Positions 46,324 to 55,753 of a DNA stretch of 64,000 nt are shown one piece after another (position 1 is the stretch's first letter; the number at the start of each line of letters is the position of its first letter). Position numbers and translations under genes: made by a program. The DNA is from Bacteroidales bacterium (lineage in GTDB: Bacteria; Bacteroidota; Bacteroidia; Bacteroidales; UBA932): assembly GCA_024402135.1 (NCBI GenBank), contig JAKSJN010000002.1, positions 186,001 to 250,000 of the forward strand, read 5' to 3'. The notes under the pieces are model-generated. The model was given only the letters and a program-made list of their open reading frames with translations, did no database searches and was not told the origin of the DNA.

Positions 46324-48297
46324 ATGAAACGAATCTTACTGGCTTTCGCCACTGCAATATTTGCGAGCCTGAGCATCAACGCACAGGAATACACCATAAA
46401 ATCCCCTGACGGACATATATCCGTCACTCTCAAGAACCTCGATGCACTCACCTACTCCGTACAGCTTGACGGCAAGACCGTAGTAGCAGAATCCCCTATG
46501 GGCTTCGAGTTCAATGGCGAAGCGGACATGAACGGCAATTTCACAGTCAAGAATGACGCTTCTGTAAAAAGCGGTGTGGAGAAATGGACTCCGGTTGTGA
46601 AGAGCAAGCATAAGCACTGCGAAGTCCCATACAACGAGCTGATCCTTGCACTTCAGGAGAAAAGCGGCGGATACCGCAAGATGGATCTCTCCTTCCGCGT
46701 AATGAATGACGGTGTAGCCTTCAGATATGGACTGTATGGATCATCCCTGATGGGAAGCCGCGAGATTACAAGGGAGCTCACCGGTTTCTCGATCCCCGAG
46801 AATTCATATCTCTGGATTCCGGATTTCGCATATGAAAAAGGTGGAAAGAGCTACAAGTCATCCCAGGAAGGTGTATTCGAGAAGACACCTGTGAAGAGCA
46901 TCGAGAACAGAATCCACGCCGGACTTCCGGGTCTGATCGAGATTGACAGCAACAACTGGCTCGCGATCATGGAGGCTGACCTTGACAACTATCCGGCATT
47001 CTACCTTGGCAGAAGCAAGAATGCAAGCAACGGCTACCAGATGCTCGACACCAAGCTTACACCGATGTGGGGCTATGAGGAAAACGGGATCAAGGCCAGA
47101 TTCGACGAGGAGATCACTTCTTCATGGCGCGTGATAATGGTCGGCCATAACCCTGGAAAATTCATAGAAAGCGAGATTCTGCGTTCCCTCAACCCTGACA
47201 GCGTCATCGAAGACCAGTCATGGATCAAGCCAGGCAAGAGTGCATGGGACCATTGGTGGAGCGGCGAGGTCAAGATGGACCAGAACGAAATAAAGAAGTA
47301 CATAGACTTCGCGTCCAGGGAAGGATGGCAGTACATGCTGATCGACTGGACCTGGTATGGCCCATACAATACTCCCGAGGCAGACATTACCAAGCCGGCT
47401 CCCCAGCTCGACATGCCGGCGATCATCAGATATGCAAACACTCATGGAGTGGATATCTGGCTGTGGCTGCGATGCGAGGATGCCAACAACAACAACCAGT
47501 ACAAGGAGGCTTTTCCTCTGTACCATAAGTGGGGCGTCAAGGGCGTCAAGATCGATTTCATGGACCGTGACGACCAGGACATGGTCAACTGGTACAGAAG
47601 AATTCTCAAGGCAGCGGCAGACAACCGCCTGATGGTAGACTTCCACGGAGCATACAAGCCGGACGGCATTGAACGTACATATCCGAACATGATGACCCGC
47701 GAAGGAGTCATGGGTGCCGAGTATTACAAGTTCTCGGACAAGATGACCCCTGAGCACAACGTGACCCTGGCGTACACAAGATTGCTTGCAGGCCAGATGG
47801 ACTACACACCTGGCGGATTCCTCAACGTTACAGCTGAGAATTTCAAGCAACAGTCACCTACCCTGGTCGCAAACACCCGCGCCGCGGAGCTCGCCAAATT
47901 CGTGGTATACGAGAGCCCGTTCACTGTAGTCTGCGACAATCCGGACAATGTGTACGGCAAGGTCGGAGAGGACTTCATACGCGTCGTGCCCAGTGTCTGG
48001 GATGACGTTCATTTCCTCGGAGGAACCCCGGAAACATTCGTTGCAGTGGCAAAACAGCACTATGATTTCTGGTTCATAGGAGCGATAAACAACAGCGTGG
48101 AAAGAGACGCTTCCCTCGATCTTTCATTCCTTCCTGCAGGCACATACAAGCTTGAATACTGGAGGGACGGCAAGAAATCAGGCAAGACACCGACGACTTG
48201 CGAACATGGTTTCACCAGAGTGACCATCGGCAAAGACAAGAAGCTGCCGATAAAGATGTCAAAGGCCGGCGGCTACGCTGCAATCATCTGGAAATAA
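46324..48297 (+). CDS. Secreted GH97 alpha-glycosidase
   Basis: The 657-residue enzyme has a signal peptide ending NAQ and the GH97 plan: an N-terminal beta-sandwich (SPDGHISVTLKNLDALTYSVQLDGK), a TIM barrel (WDHWWSGEV, MLIDWTWYGP, VKGVKIDFMDRDDQDMV, VDFHGAYKPDGIERTYPN, TREGVMGAEYYK) and a C-terminal sandwich. The aspartate in KIDFMDRDD is at the place where retaining GH97 members (alpha-galactosidase type) have their nucleophile, so it may be retaining rather than SusB-like inverting. That point is tentative. It has its own promoter and a terminator shared with the VKOR gene. Confidence 0.92.
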   Translation: MKRILLAFATAIFASLSINAQEYTIKSPDGHISVTLKNLDALTYSVQLDGKTVVAESPMGFEFNGEADMNGNFTVKNDASVKSGVEKWTPVVKSKHKHCEVPYNELILALQEKSGGYRKMDLSFRVMNDGVAFRYGLYGSSLMGSREITRELTGFSIPENSYLWIPDFAYEKGGKSYKSSQEGVFEKTPVKSIENRIHAGLPGLIEIDSNNWLAIMEADLDNYPAFYLGRSKNASNGYQMLDTKLTPMWGYEENGIKARFDEEITSSWRVIMVGHNPGKFIESEILRSLNPDSVIEDQSWIKPGKSAWDHWWSGEVKMDQNEIKKYIDFASREGWQYMLIDWTWYGPYNTPEADITKPAPQLDMPAIIRYANTHGVDIWLWLRCEDANNNNQYKEAFPLYHKWGVKGVKIDFMDRDDQDMVNWYRRILKAAADNRLMVDFHGAYKPDGIERTYPNMMTREGVMGAEYYKFSDKMTPEHNVTLAYTRLLAGQMDYTPGGFLNVTAENFKQQSPTLVANTRAAELAKFVVYESPFTVVCDNPDNVYGKVGEDFIRVVPSVWDDVHFLGGTPETFVAVAKQHYDFWFIGAINNSVERDASLDLSFLPAGTYKLEYWRDGKKSGKTPTTCEHGFTRVTIGKDKKLPIKMSKAGGYAAIIWK

Positions 48298-48298
48298 A

Positions 48299-48331
48299 GA
48301 AATCCCGGGATGTTTTCCCGGGATTTCTTAT
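48299..48331. terminator. Bidirectional terminator between GH97 and VKOR genes
   Basis: AGAAATCCCGGGA and TCCCGGGATTTCT pair perfectly around TGTTT, with short T runs on both sides. Confidence 0.75.
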
Positions 48332-49452
48332 AATATCTGCTCAAGCAATTGTCTGAGTTCTTCCGCCGAACCGGCTTCAGGGACAAGCCATTTCTGACCG
48401 GATATCAGTCTTGGGATACCGCTGTGACCCTCTGATGTGGTTCTGCCGAACAGTTCGAAGACCAGAGACAGGTATGAATCAATCCATGGATCAGTCATTG
48501 CCTCGGACAACCGGGTCTCCCCTATCAGATACGCAGCCTTTTCACGAGCCTCATCCACAGGTCTTGGAAGCCAGGAATCAGAGCCATAGCCAAACAGCCA
48601 GTGATCAAATTCATAAAACTTGTCATGATCCACGGTCCAGACGGCAAGCGCAAGGCGCGCCAGATCACATGAACCGACAAAACGGTCCTCAACATCTCTG
48701 GGGATGTATGGATTGCAGGAAGGACTCAGAGGTGACGGACAAAGTACAAATGCTACATTGCCATCTTCTGCTATTTCTTCAAGCCAAGGATGCATGGTAC
48801 GGCAGTGAGAGCACTGATAATCGAAGAGAATCTCGACTACATGTTCCGCATCAGGATTACCTATCAAAGGTTCATCCATGCCAGAGACTGCCGGAAGCGG
48901 TTCCTCGACAGATCCGGCGTCATACACTGAAGAAGGAGCCGTCAGCAACTGTATAACGGCGAACACCACTCCGGCAAACCCTCCTCCGGCAAGCCACATA
49001 CGAGACTTTCGATCATTAAAATAGCGTATTATTACAACAATGGATATGATGATGCCGACAGTATGGGTAGCCATGCAATAGCGGCAGAAATCGTGAACGG
49101 CAAAGAGCTGGAGTGCGATAAACCATATGGATGCGGCCAATACCGCACCGACAATGGCAATCATGCAATTGCGCGCCATTATCCTCAGTTCCTCATCATC
49201 AGACACAGCACCTGCCACTGAGCACAAGAGGAACGCCAGATAGAGTCCTGCTGCCGGCAGACTGACAGGGATCAGTCCGAACAGGCTTGACCATCTGCTG
49301 TTCATCACTGAATCGCAGGAAGAGCCGGCCGAACACCCTATCATATGAGTGCCGTTCATGGCATGCACAGCCATGAATATACATAAAGCCAAGGCAATGA
49401 CACCGAGAAGTGTCATTGCCCAGGCGAAAGTCTTATCTGTAGCCCGTTTCAT
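48328..49452 (-). CDS. VKOR-thioredoxin (DsbA-like) fusion, disulfide-forming membrane enzyme
   Basis: Residues 1-150 form a vitamin-K-epoxide-reductase-like membrane domain with about four helices, loop cysteines C40 and C46, and the quinone-side pair C123-C126 (FCRYC). Another membrane helix near 152-172 leads to a periplasmic thioredoxin-fold domain with C214-C217 in FDYQCSHCRTMHPW and a DsbA-like helical insertion. Together these oxidise substrate thiols and pass electrons to quinone, a one-chain substitute for DsbA plus DsbB. It begins 17 bases after the cysteine-rich GH54 gene and is probably co-transcribed with it. Confidence 0.93.
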   Translation of the reverse strand: MKRATDKTFAWAMTLLGVIALALCIFMAVHAMNGTHMIGCSAGSSCDSVMNSRWSSLFGLIPVSLPAAGLYLAFLLCSVAGAVSDDEELRIMARNCMIAIVGAVLAASIWFIALQLFAVHDFCRYCMATHTVGIIISIVVIIRYFNDRKSRMWLAGGGFAGVVFAVIQLLTAPSSVYDAGSVEEPLPAVSGMDEPLIGNPDAEHVVEILFDYQCSHCRTMHPWLEEIAEDGNVAFVLCPSPLSPSCNPYIPRDVEDRFVGSCDLARLALAVWTVDHDKFYEFDHWLFGYGSDSWLPRPVDEAREKAAYLIGETRLSEAMTDPWIDSYLSLVFELFGRTTSEGHSGIPRLISGQKWLVPEAGSAEELRQLLEQIL

Positions 49453-49469
49453 TGTTACGGACAGAAATG

Positions 49470-52400
49470 CTAGTATCTGTTAGGCGCACCTGGAGTGGCA
49501 GCGTAATTGATCACTGCTGTTCCGTTGGCATGTGAGTGCTTGAGTGGGTATGCAAGACCGATACCGGTTCCACAGAACTCTGTTCCAGCCTTTGCAGCGC
49601 TCTTGATAGGAGCAGAAAGGACAATCACATCGTTTGGTCTTGGACCCGCATTTGCTGGACCCCAGCGGCGTGGAGCCGGCTTGACAGCCTCAACCATGCA
49701 TCTGATACCGCCGATGCTTGCCTCCTGGCCTGCCACGAAGCCGGCTGATGATGCAACCTCGATAGAGGTGCTGCCTGCTGCAGCGTCCTTTGCGAGTGTG
49801 GTTGCGCCTGCTGTACCGATGGTAGCAGCGATAGCCTCCTCACGGGCAGAACCGGCACCGATGACGATGCGCTGACCTCTCTTGATGTCTGGCACCGATG
49901 TAACCTTGATGTTTGTACATCCAGCCGGAGCAGGAGCACAGATATTGACGGAAATCTGATTTGTGAAGTCCTTCTTGTTGTCATCGGTGTCGACACCATC
50001 CATGATACGGCCCACACTGATCTCAGGAGTAGCATTGACTGGGTTGTTGACATAACCCCATGCGAATGCACCGCGAGCCGAAGGAGCTGGAGCATAGCTT
50101 CCATCCTCACCTGCGCCTGCGCCGCCATGATAGCCCTCGCTGAGCCATGGATCTACCAGACCGCCATAGTTGACTACATCTACAACGTTGCCGTTTGCGT
50201 CACGGAGGGTGATGTTGCCCTGATGGTTGTCAAGAACAGGACCGCCATAATACTGGTTGGCAGGAACATCTGCGATGAAACCGGCACCAACTGCCTTTGC
50301 ATCATATACGACGTCATCGATTCCGTGTGCATTGCCGAGTGCATCTTCAAGCTCGATTGAATAGACGAGAGCAAGAACAGGCTCATTTGAAGAATGAGGA
50401 TGTTTGGTTGCAGGCTCGAATGAAATACCTGTACCGTTGACGCTGTACGGCATGTTCGAAGCATGGTTGTACTTGAGCGGCTTGGTGAGGATAAGACCGG
50501 TTCCCTTGTCCTCTTCCGGCTTGAGAGGCCCGTTGAGGGTGTTGCGTACAGATGGGGTTCCGACCTTCTTGACAGTCACCCACTCGATACCATGTCCCTG
50601 GCTGTCGATATCGAGACGGATCTTGTCGCCGGCTGTGATGTTCTCTGTAGAAGATACATAGATTACCTTGTCACCCTTCTTTGCATCCATAGAGAGATAT
50701 GCCTGGGTTCCCGGCTTGCCGACCTTGGTCACGGTAACGACCTCGTACTTCTCCATTGTGTTGGAAACTGCAGGATAGGTAGCGCCATAGCCGATGGCCA
50801 TCTTGTCACCTACCTTGAAATGCTGGGTGCTGGTCACAGGGATGTTCTTCGAGCCCGCAGGGATAGTGATAACCGGTCCCTCAGGAAGTGGCTGCCATAC
50901 AGTTGTTGGAGTACCTGGAGCAATGGCTCCACGCATCATCATACCTGTAGGAGCAGCCTGAGCCTCCGGCTCGTTCACCTTTGCAACTTTGCGCTTCTCC
51001 ATGTTGCGGCCTGTTCCGATCTCGATCTCGTCTCCTGGCTTGATGCCCTTGACGCTGCGTACATAGATGGTCTTGTCGCCCTTTGCTGCGTCAACCGCAA
51101 GACCTGAAGTTGAAAGACCGAAAACATAATAGCTCTTTCCGGCAATCTGGGTACCTGCAGGGACCTCGATGTCCGAGAAGAATGGAACATGAACTGCATG
51201 CGAGGTAAGCTTCCATCCTGAGATATCCACTGCCTTGTCGCCTGCATTGTAGAGCTCGATGAAGTTGTTGGTAGCATTGCCATCGCCATCAGCAACACGG
51301 AACTCGTTGATCTTCACAGGAGCCACGTTGCGGATCTTCTGGACAGCGATGTCCTTTGCAGCCTTGCCGTCTGCACCGGTATAGGCAGCCACAGCGATCA
51401 TGTCGCCGTTGAATGCCTTGTCACCGCTGGTAACAGAGAAATTGACAACTACAGTCTGGCCAGGAGCAACTGAATATCCGACCTTCTTGCTTGACTCTCC
51501 GGCGTTCATCACGTTTGACTTCCATCCGCGTGGGAGCTCGAGCGAGATGACGAGGTCATTGATTGCTGCACCCGTGGTGTTCACGAAGGTCACTGCAGAA
51601 TTGGCTGTTGTTCCAGGAGCATAGGTCTGGACACCTGCAGGCTCGTAGATCTTGTCAGCTGCTGAAACTGCCAGACGCTGAACATCATAACGTGCAGCTA
51701 CGATGTTTGCCTGGATTGCCTGGTTGGTCTCGACACTAGGGAAAGTGTTTGGAGCTGTCATGGCCGCCTCGTAGAAGGTACCTGATGAACCGTTGGAGTT
51801 GTCACCACCGTTACCAAGAAGGATAGCACCCTGCTTGCGCATAGGATCGTAGCTGTTACGGTCGTTCTGGATACGCTGGCCATCATACATGGTGATGAGT
51901 TCGCCAGTCTGGGCATCGCCACCCATGCTGCGCCAATGATGAGGCTCGCCGTCAGCGGTAGCTGTCACGAATCGCCAGTTGATGCTTGGAAGATCTGCGC
52001 AGTACTTGTCGTTCGGATCCGGGTTGACGCAGCCAACGAGGTTGTTCTCCTGATCGGTCATGATCCATGGACCAGGGCCCGAGCCATAGTACCATGATGG
52101 CTGATTTCCGAAATAGGTTGTCTCCATGGTACCGTCACCGTCGTCACGGCTGTCGGTCTCGGCGTTGCCATAGTCAAAGCAGCATCCGGTATTGTAGTGA
52201 TGACCGCTGATGACCCAGTACTGACCCTCAGCCTGGTCGTCAACTGCGGTTCCCTTGGCATCATTCCAGCGGAGACCCATGCCGGCTGTTATGAAGATAC
52301 CGTAAACCTTGTGGCCGCCAAGGGTCACAGGAGCCATGTCCGCGATAGGAAGGTTGTTGAAGCCACCCATTGCAAGACCGCTGAAACCTCCGCGAGGAGC

Positions 52401-52784
52401 CTGGCGGAGATGGTTGGCATTAGGAGACTGGTCATAGAGAACGGTAACCCAGCAGGTGGTATTCGCACAGAATTCATCCTGTGCAGCCGCATCCGCATAT
52501 CCACCTGGATCGTTTGCTGTAGCCTTTACGACTCCGATGTCAAGAGTCTTGCCATCCGAGGCACGCATTACCTGGTAAAGCGGACCATCGTAGCTAGCGT
52601 AGAGAGCACGGGTCGAGCTGTGTGCAGCAGCGCAAGGAGCTCCACCTTTTGCATAGATGTCACAAGGTCCTTCAGGCCTTGGAAGAGCGTCCTTCGCATC
52701 CTTCGCGATTGCGAAAGAAGCAGCGATGATGGTCGGTGCAAGAACTGCGGCACCTATCATCGCTATGAATCCGGTCTTTTTCAT
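49470..52784 (-). CDS. GH54-type alpha-L-arabinofuranosidase with NEW3-like, lamin-tail and repeated beta domains
   Basis: After a signal or anchor segment (residues 1-27), residues 38-375 match the catalytic domain of the fungal AbfB family: GPCDIYAKGGAPCAAAHSST, DEFCANTTCWVTVLYDQS, the vicinal cysteines in YNTGCCFDYG, and GAILLGNGGDNSNGSSGTFYE. In GH54 a Glu (probably in TDQENNL) and the Asp of GGDNSNG are the catalytic pair. The sugar-binding AbfB tail is absent. Instead there is a NEW3-like domain (about 395-470), a lamin-tail domain (about 488-555) and five imperfect 25-40-residue repeats of the type KGDKtIYVxSxxxIxxGDxI near 559, 641, 698, 954 and 998. Twelve cysteines are unusual for this phylum. 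Confidence 0.85.
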   Translation of the reverse strand: MKKTGFIAMIGAAVLAPTIIAASFAIAKDAKDALPRPEGPCDIYAKGGAPCAAAHSSTRALYASYDGPLYQVMRASDGKTLDIGVVKATANDPGGYADAAAQDEFCANTTCWVTVLYDQSPNANHLRQAPRGGFSGLAMGGFNNLPIADMAPVTLGGHKVYGIFITAGMGLRWNDAKGTAVDDQAEGQYWVISGHHYNTGCCFDYGNAETDSRDDGDGTMETTYFGNQPSWYYGSGPGPWIMTDQENNLVGCVNPDPNDKYCADLPSINWRFVTATADGEPHHWRSMGGDAQTGELITMYDGQRIQNDRNSYDPMRKQGAILLGNGGDNSNGSSGTFYEAAMTAPNTFPSVETNQAIQANIVAARYDVQRLAVSAADKIYEPAGVQTYAPGTTANSAVTFVNTTGAAINDLVISLELPRGWKSNVMNAGESSKKVGYSVAPGQTVVVNFSVTSGDKAFNGDMIAVAAYTGADGKAAKDIAVQKIRNVAPVKINEFRVADGDGNATNNFIELYNAGDKAVDISGWKLTSHAVHVPFFSDIEVPAGTQIAGKSYYVFGLSTSGLAVDAAKGDKTIYVRSVKGIKPGDEIEIGTGRNMEKRKVAKVNEPEAQAAPTGMMMRGAIAPGTPTTVWQPLPEGPVITIPAGSKNIPVTSTQHFKVGDKMAIGYGATYPAVSNTMEKYEVVTVTKVGKPGTQAYLSMDAKKGDKVIYVSSTENITAGDKIRLDIDSQGHGIEWVTVKKVGTPSVRNTLNGPLKPEEDKGTGLILTKPLKYNHASNMPYSVNGTGISFEPATKHPHSSNEPVLALVYSIELEDALGNAHGIDDVVYDAKAVGAGFIADVPANQYYGGPVLDNHQGNITLRDANGNVVDVVNYGGLVDPWLSEGYHGGAGAGEDGSYAPAPSARGAFAWGYVNNPVNATPEISVGRIMDGVDTDDNKKDFTNQISVNICAPAPAGCTNIKVTSVPDIKRGQRIVIGAGSAREEAIAATIGTAGATTLAKDAAAGSTSIEVASSAGFVAGQEASIGGIRCMVEAVKPAPRRWGPANAGPRPNDVIVLSAPIKSAAKAGTEFCGTGIGLAYPLKHSHANGTAVINYAATPGAPNRY

Positions 52785-52885
52785 AAGTTATGATTATCAG
52801 TTTGTGTCTTTCTCACTCTTTCGAGTCATTTCAGCACAAGTTACATATTATTTTCTACAATGTTTCTCTTTAGAGGAATAATCAG

Positions 52886-52894
52886 TAGTTTTGT
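52886..52894 (+). promoter_or_regulatory. -7 promoter element of the second GH43 gene
   Basis: TAGTTTTGT fits TAnnTTTG and lies 30 bases before the ATG at 52924. No clear -33 box is seen. Confidence 0.45.
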
Positions 52895-52923
52895 AGTGAA
52901 ACAGAACCAAATAACCACACGAT

Positions 52924-54495
52924 ATGAAACTGATACACTATCTTTCAGCCGTTGCCATCGCCGCCGCTGCCATCTCCTGCGGCACTTCTTCAGCTCCTGA
53001 CACGAGCGTCAGACTGATTCCTGAAGCCGCAGGATCCCGCTACTGCAATCCTCTTCCTATGGAAATCGGACCTGGAGGCAACGCATCCGGAGATGTTTCC
53101 GTCTTCGAGCACGAGGGCAAGTACTACATGTTCTGCACAGGTGGCGGAGCATGGGTATCCACAGACATGACGAACTGGAAGCATCAGCATGTAGAAGGAC
53201 GCATACCGGTCGCACCGGACGTCGCTTATTACAATGGCAGGTTCTATATGACCGGCAACGACAGTCCTGTATATGTCGCCGACGATCCTCTGGGACCATA
53301 CGAACTGTACAGTGACTGGAAGGATGCCCCAAGCATCGAGCAGGGCTGGAACGGAGCCTTCGACACTCATATCTACATCGACGACGACAACAAGCCTTAT
53401 CTCTTCTGGCCAGGAAGAGGTATCAGCGGCATCTACGGCTGCGCACTCGATCCTGACGACCTCAGCCGCTTCGTCGGCCCTGTACAGCACCTTTTCGGAT
53501 TCAATGCTGAACATGAATGGGAGCGCTATGGCGAAATGAATGAATATCAGGGCGTGGCATGGATCGAAGGTCCATGGGTTTTCAAGCACAATGGCACCTA
53601 CTACATCCAGTACTCGGCATCCGGAACACAGTGGAAGACTTATGCCGAAGGATATTACACAGCAAAATCCCCTCTCGGTCCTTATACCTATGCAGGGAAC
53701 AACCCTCTTCTCCGCAAGACTGAAGGTCTTGTTACAGGTACCGCACACGGAAGCATGCTGAAGGGTCCGGACGGAGGAATATGGCAGTTCTATACCATCG
53801 TACTTTCAAATCCTCCAGGAGGCCGCCGCATCGGAATGGACCGCGTCATCGTTGACAAGGACGGCCTTCTCTCTGTCGAAGTCACTGACACTCCTCAGTG
53901 GGCACCGGGCGCAACCGCAGATGCGACCAAGGGTGACAGCGGTTCCCTTCCTGTAACGATCAACAAGATAAATGCAATGAACGCTTTGTCGAAGTTCTCT
54001 TCACAGCAGGACGGTCACTATGCGACCTATGCTGTCGACAATAACAGCGGAACCTGGTGGATGCCTGCTGTCGATGACGAGGAGCCATCGATAACCGTCG
54101 AGCTCTCCCCTGCGACCCGCTTCGACGTCGTGGAACTTTTCACCATCGATGGAATCAGGCTGATGTTCGGTGGCGGCAACCGTGGAAGCAGATGGTTCGG
54201 AAGAGGAGAATTCACCCCTACGATCTACAGATACAAGCTTGAAGTTTCCGGCGATGGCGAGAACTGGACTATGGCTCTTGACAAGACCGGCAGCAACGAC
54301 AGCAAGGATACCATCTTCGAGGAAATCAACCCAGTCGAGTGCCGTTTCGTACGTCTGACCATCACTGACTGGCCAAAGGCAAATCCTCTTGGGCTTATCG
54401 AGTTCACGGTATTCGGAAAAGCCACAGGAATGCTTCCTGCCGCTGTTGCGACCCCGACATTCTCCAACCTCCCTATGGACGGTCAGCAGAAATAA
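52924..54495 (+). CDS. GH43-family lipoprotein with F5/8-type domain
   Basis: MKLIHYLSAVAIAAAAISC is a lipoprotein signal (C19). The propeller runs from about residue 38 to 315 with blades such as ASGDVSVFEHEGKYYMFCTGG, VAPDVAYYNGRFYMTGND, AFDTHIYIDDDNKPYLFW, WIEGPWVFKHNGTYYIQYSA and GTAHGSMLKGPDGGIWQFY. These supply the Asp, Asp and Glu positions of GH43. Residues of about 345-505 form a discoidin-like sugar-binding domain. It resembles the GH43 at 40.1-42.3 kb in plan but is shorter and lacks the FN3 part. The likely role is removal of arabinosyl or xylosyl side chains at the cell surface. Confidence 0.87.
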   Translation: MKLIHYLSAVAIAAAAISCGTSSAPDTSVRLIPEAAGSRYCNPLPMEIGPGGNASGDVSVFEHEGKYYMFCTGGGAWVSTDMTNWKHQHVEGRIPVAPDVAYYNGRFYMTGNDSPVYVADDPLGPYELYSDWKDAPSIEQGWNGAFDTHIYIDDDNKPYLFWPGRGISGIYGCALDPDDLSRFVGPVQHLFGFNAEHEWERYGEMNEYQGVAWIEGPWVFKHNGTYYIQYSASGTQWKTYAEGYYTAKSPLGPYTYAGNNPLLRKTEGLVTGTAHGSMLKGPDGGIWQFYTIVLSNPPGGRRIGMDRVIVDKDGLLSVEVTDTPQWAPGATADATKGDSGSLPVTINKINAMNALSKFSSQQDGHYATYAVDNNSGTWWMPAVDDEEPSITVELSPATRFDVVELFTIDGIRLMFGGGNRGSRWFGRGEFTPTIYRYKLEVSGDGENWTMALDKTGSNDSKDTIFEEINPVECRFVRLTITDWPKANPLGLIEFTVFGKATGMLPAAVATPTFSNLPMDGQQK

Positions 54496-54552
54496 TAAAA
54501 AAAATACCTACATTCGTGAGATATTTTTAAACAGGCCGAAGGCCTATGCAAA

Positions 54553-55746
54553 ATGCTTAATCTCGATAATTTCTACAAGGCCCGTTACGTACTCCAGCAG
54601 GTGATACGCCCGACAGACCTCATCAGGGCACCAAGAATCAATCCTGCTGCCGACATATATCTCAAGCCTGAGAATCTCCAGGTGACCGGTTCATTCAAGG
54701 TTCGCGGAGCCTATTACAAGATCTCGCAGCTCTCTGAGGCCGAAAAGGCCAAGGGAGTGATCGCATGTTCTGCGGGCAACCACGCACAGGGAGTTGCCCT
54801 GGGTGCACAGAGAAACGGAATCAAGTCGATTATCTGCCTTCCTTCCGTGGCTCCGATCAGCAAGGTGGAGGCTACCAGAGCTCTGGGCGCCGAGATTTGT
54901 CTCGTTCCTGGAGTGTACGACGACGCTTACAAGCACGCCATCGAACTCCGTGATGAACATGGGTACACTTTCGTCCATCCATTCAATGACGAGAATGTGA
55001 TTGCCGGCCAGGGCACAATCGGACTCGAGATGCTCGATCAGCTTCCTGATGTGGAGAACGTCATCATTCCTATCGGAGGAGGCGGGCTCATCAGCGGAGT
55101 AGCTTTCGCCATCAAATCGCTCAACCCAAGAATAAAGGTATATGGAGTCCAGGCTGAAGGCGCTCCAAGCATGGTCAAGAGTGTCGAGCAGGGCAGCATC
55201 ATCACTCTGCCAAAGGTACAGACCATCGCGGACGGTATTTCGGTAAAGTCGCCTGGTGACCTGACATTTGACATATGCAGCAAGTATCTGGACGGCATCG
55301 CAACCGTTAGCGAGGACGAGATCGCCGCTGCCATCCTTGCCCTTATCGAGCAGCAGAAGCTCATCGCCGAAGGTGCAGGCGCAGTAAGCGTAGCCGCAGC
55401 GATGTTCAACAAGTTCCCTATCGCCGGCCAGAAAACCATCTGCCTCGTCAGCGGCGGCAACATCGACGTTACCATCCTCAACAGAGTCATCAGCCGCGGT
55501 CTCGCGAAAAGCGGACGCGTGTTCACCTTCGTAGTCGAACTGGACGACCGTCCTGGACAGCTCGTAGGAGTAAGCGAAATCGTGAGCAGGCTCGGAGGAA
55601 ACGTTGTCAGTGTCGTTCATGAACGCAATGATGACGCACGTCAGGTCACAGCATGCCAACTCAGGATGAAGGTAGAGACCCGTAACCAGGAGCACATCGA
55701 CGAGATTCTCAGTGCTCTCAAGAACAATGGATTCAATCTAATATAA
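54553..55746 (+). CDS. ilvA: Threonine ammonia-lyase with ACT domain
   Basis: IlvA dehydrates and deaminates threonine to 2-oxobutanoate, the first step to isoleucine. The PLP lysine is K49 in TGSFKVRGA. The phosphate-binding glycine loop is IPIGGGGLISG, and SAGNHAQGVA contacts substrate. After residue 325 a single ACT domain (FTFVVELDDRPGQLVGVSEIVSRLG) gives the short 397-residue form. The gene is followed after seven bases by ridA, whose product destroys the aminoacrylate and aminocrotonate that IlvA releases. Confidence 0.95.
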   Translation: MLNLDNFYKARYVLQQVIRPTDLIRAPRINPAADIYLKPENLQVTGSFKVRGAYYKISQLSEAEKAKGVIACSAGNHAQGVALGAQRNGIKSIICLPSVAPISKVEATRALGAEICLVPGVYDDAYKHAIELRDEHGYTFVHPFNDENVIAGQGTIGLEMLDQLPDVENVIIPIGGGGLISGVAFAIKSLNPRIKVYGVQAEGAPSMVKSVEQGSIITLPKVQTIADGISVKSPGDLTFDICSKYLDGIATVSEDEIAAAILALIEQQKLIAEGAGAVSVAAAMFNKFPIAGQKTICLVSGGNIDVTILNRVISRGLAKSGRVFTFVVELDDRPGQLVGVSEIVSRLGGNVVSVVHERNDDARQVTACQLRMKVETRNQEHIDEILSALKNNGFNLI

Positions 55747-55753
55747 AATAATC

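Noticed and set aside
54691..55695. Long antisense ORF of 334 codons opposite ilvA
   Set aside because: ilvA on the other strand is unmistakable. Its codon bias creates the antisense frame, as with the 406-codon ORF opposite the GH2 gene at 31363-32583.
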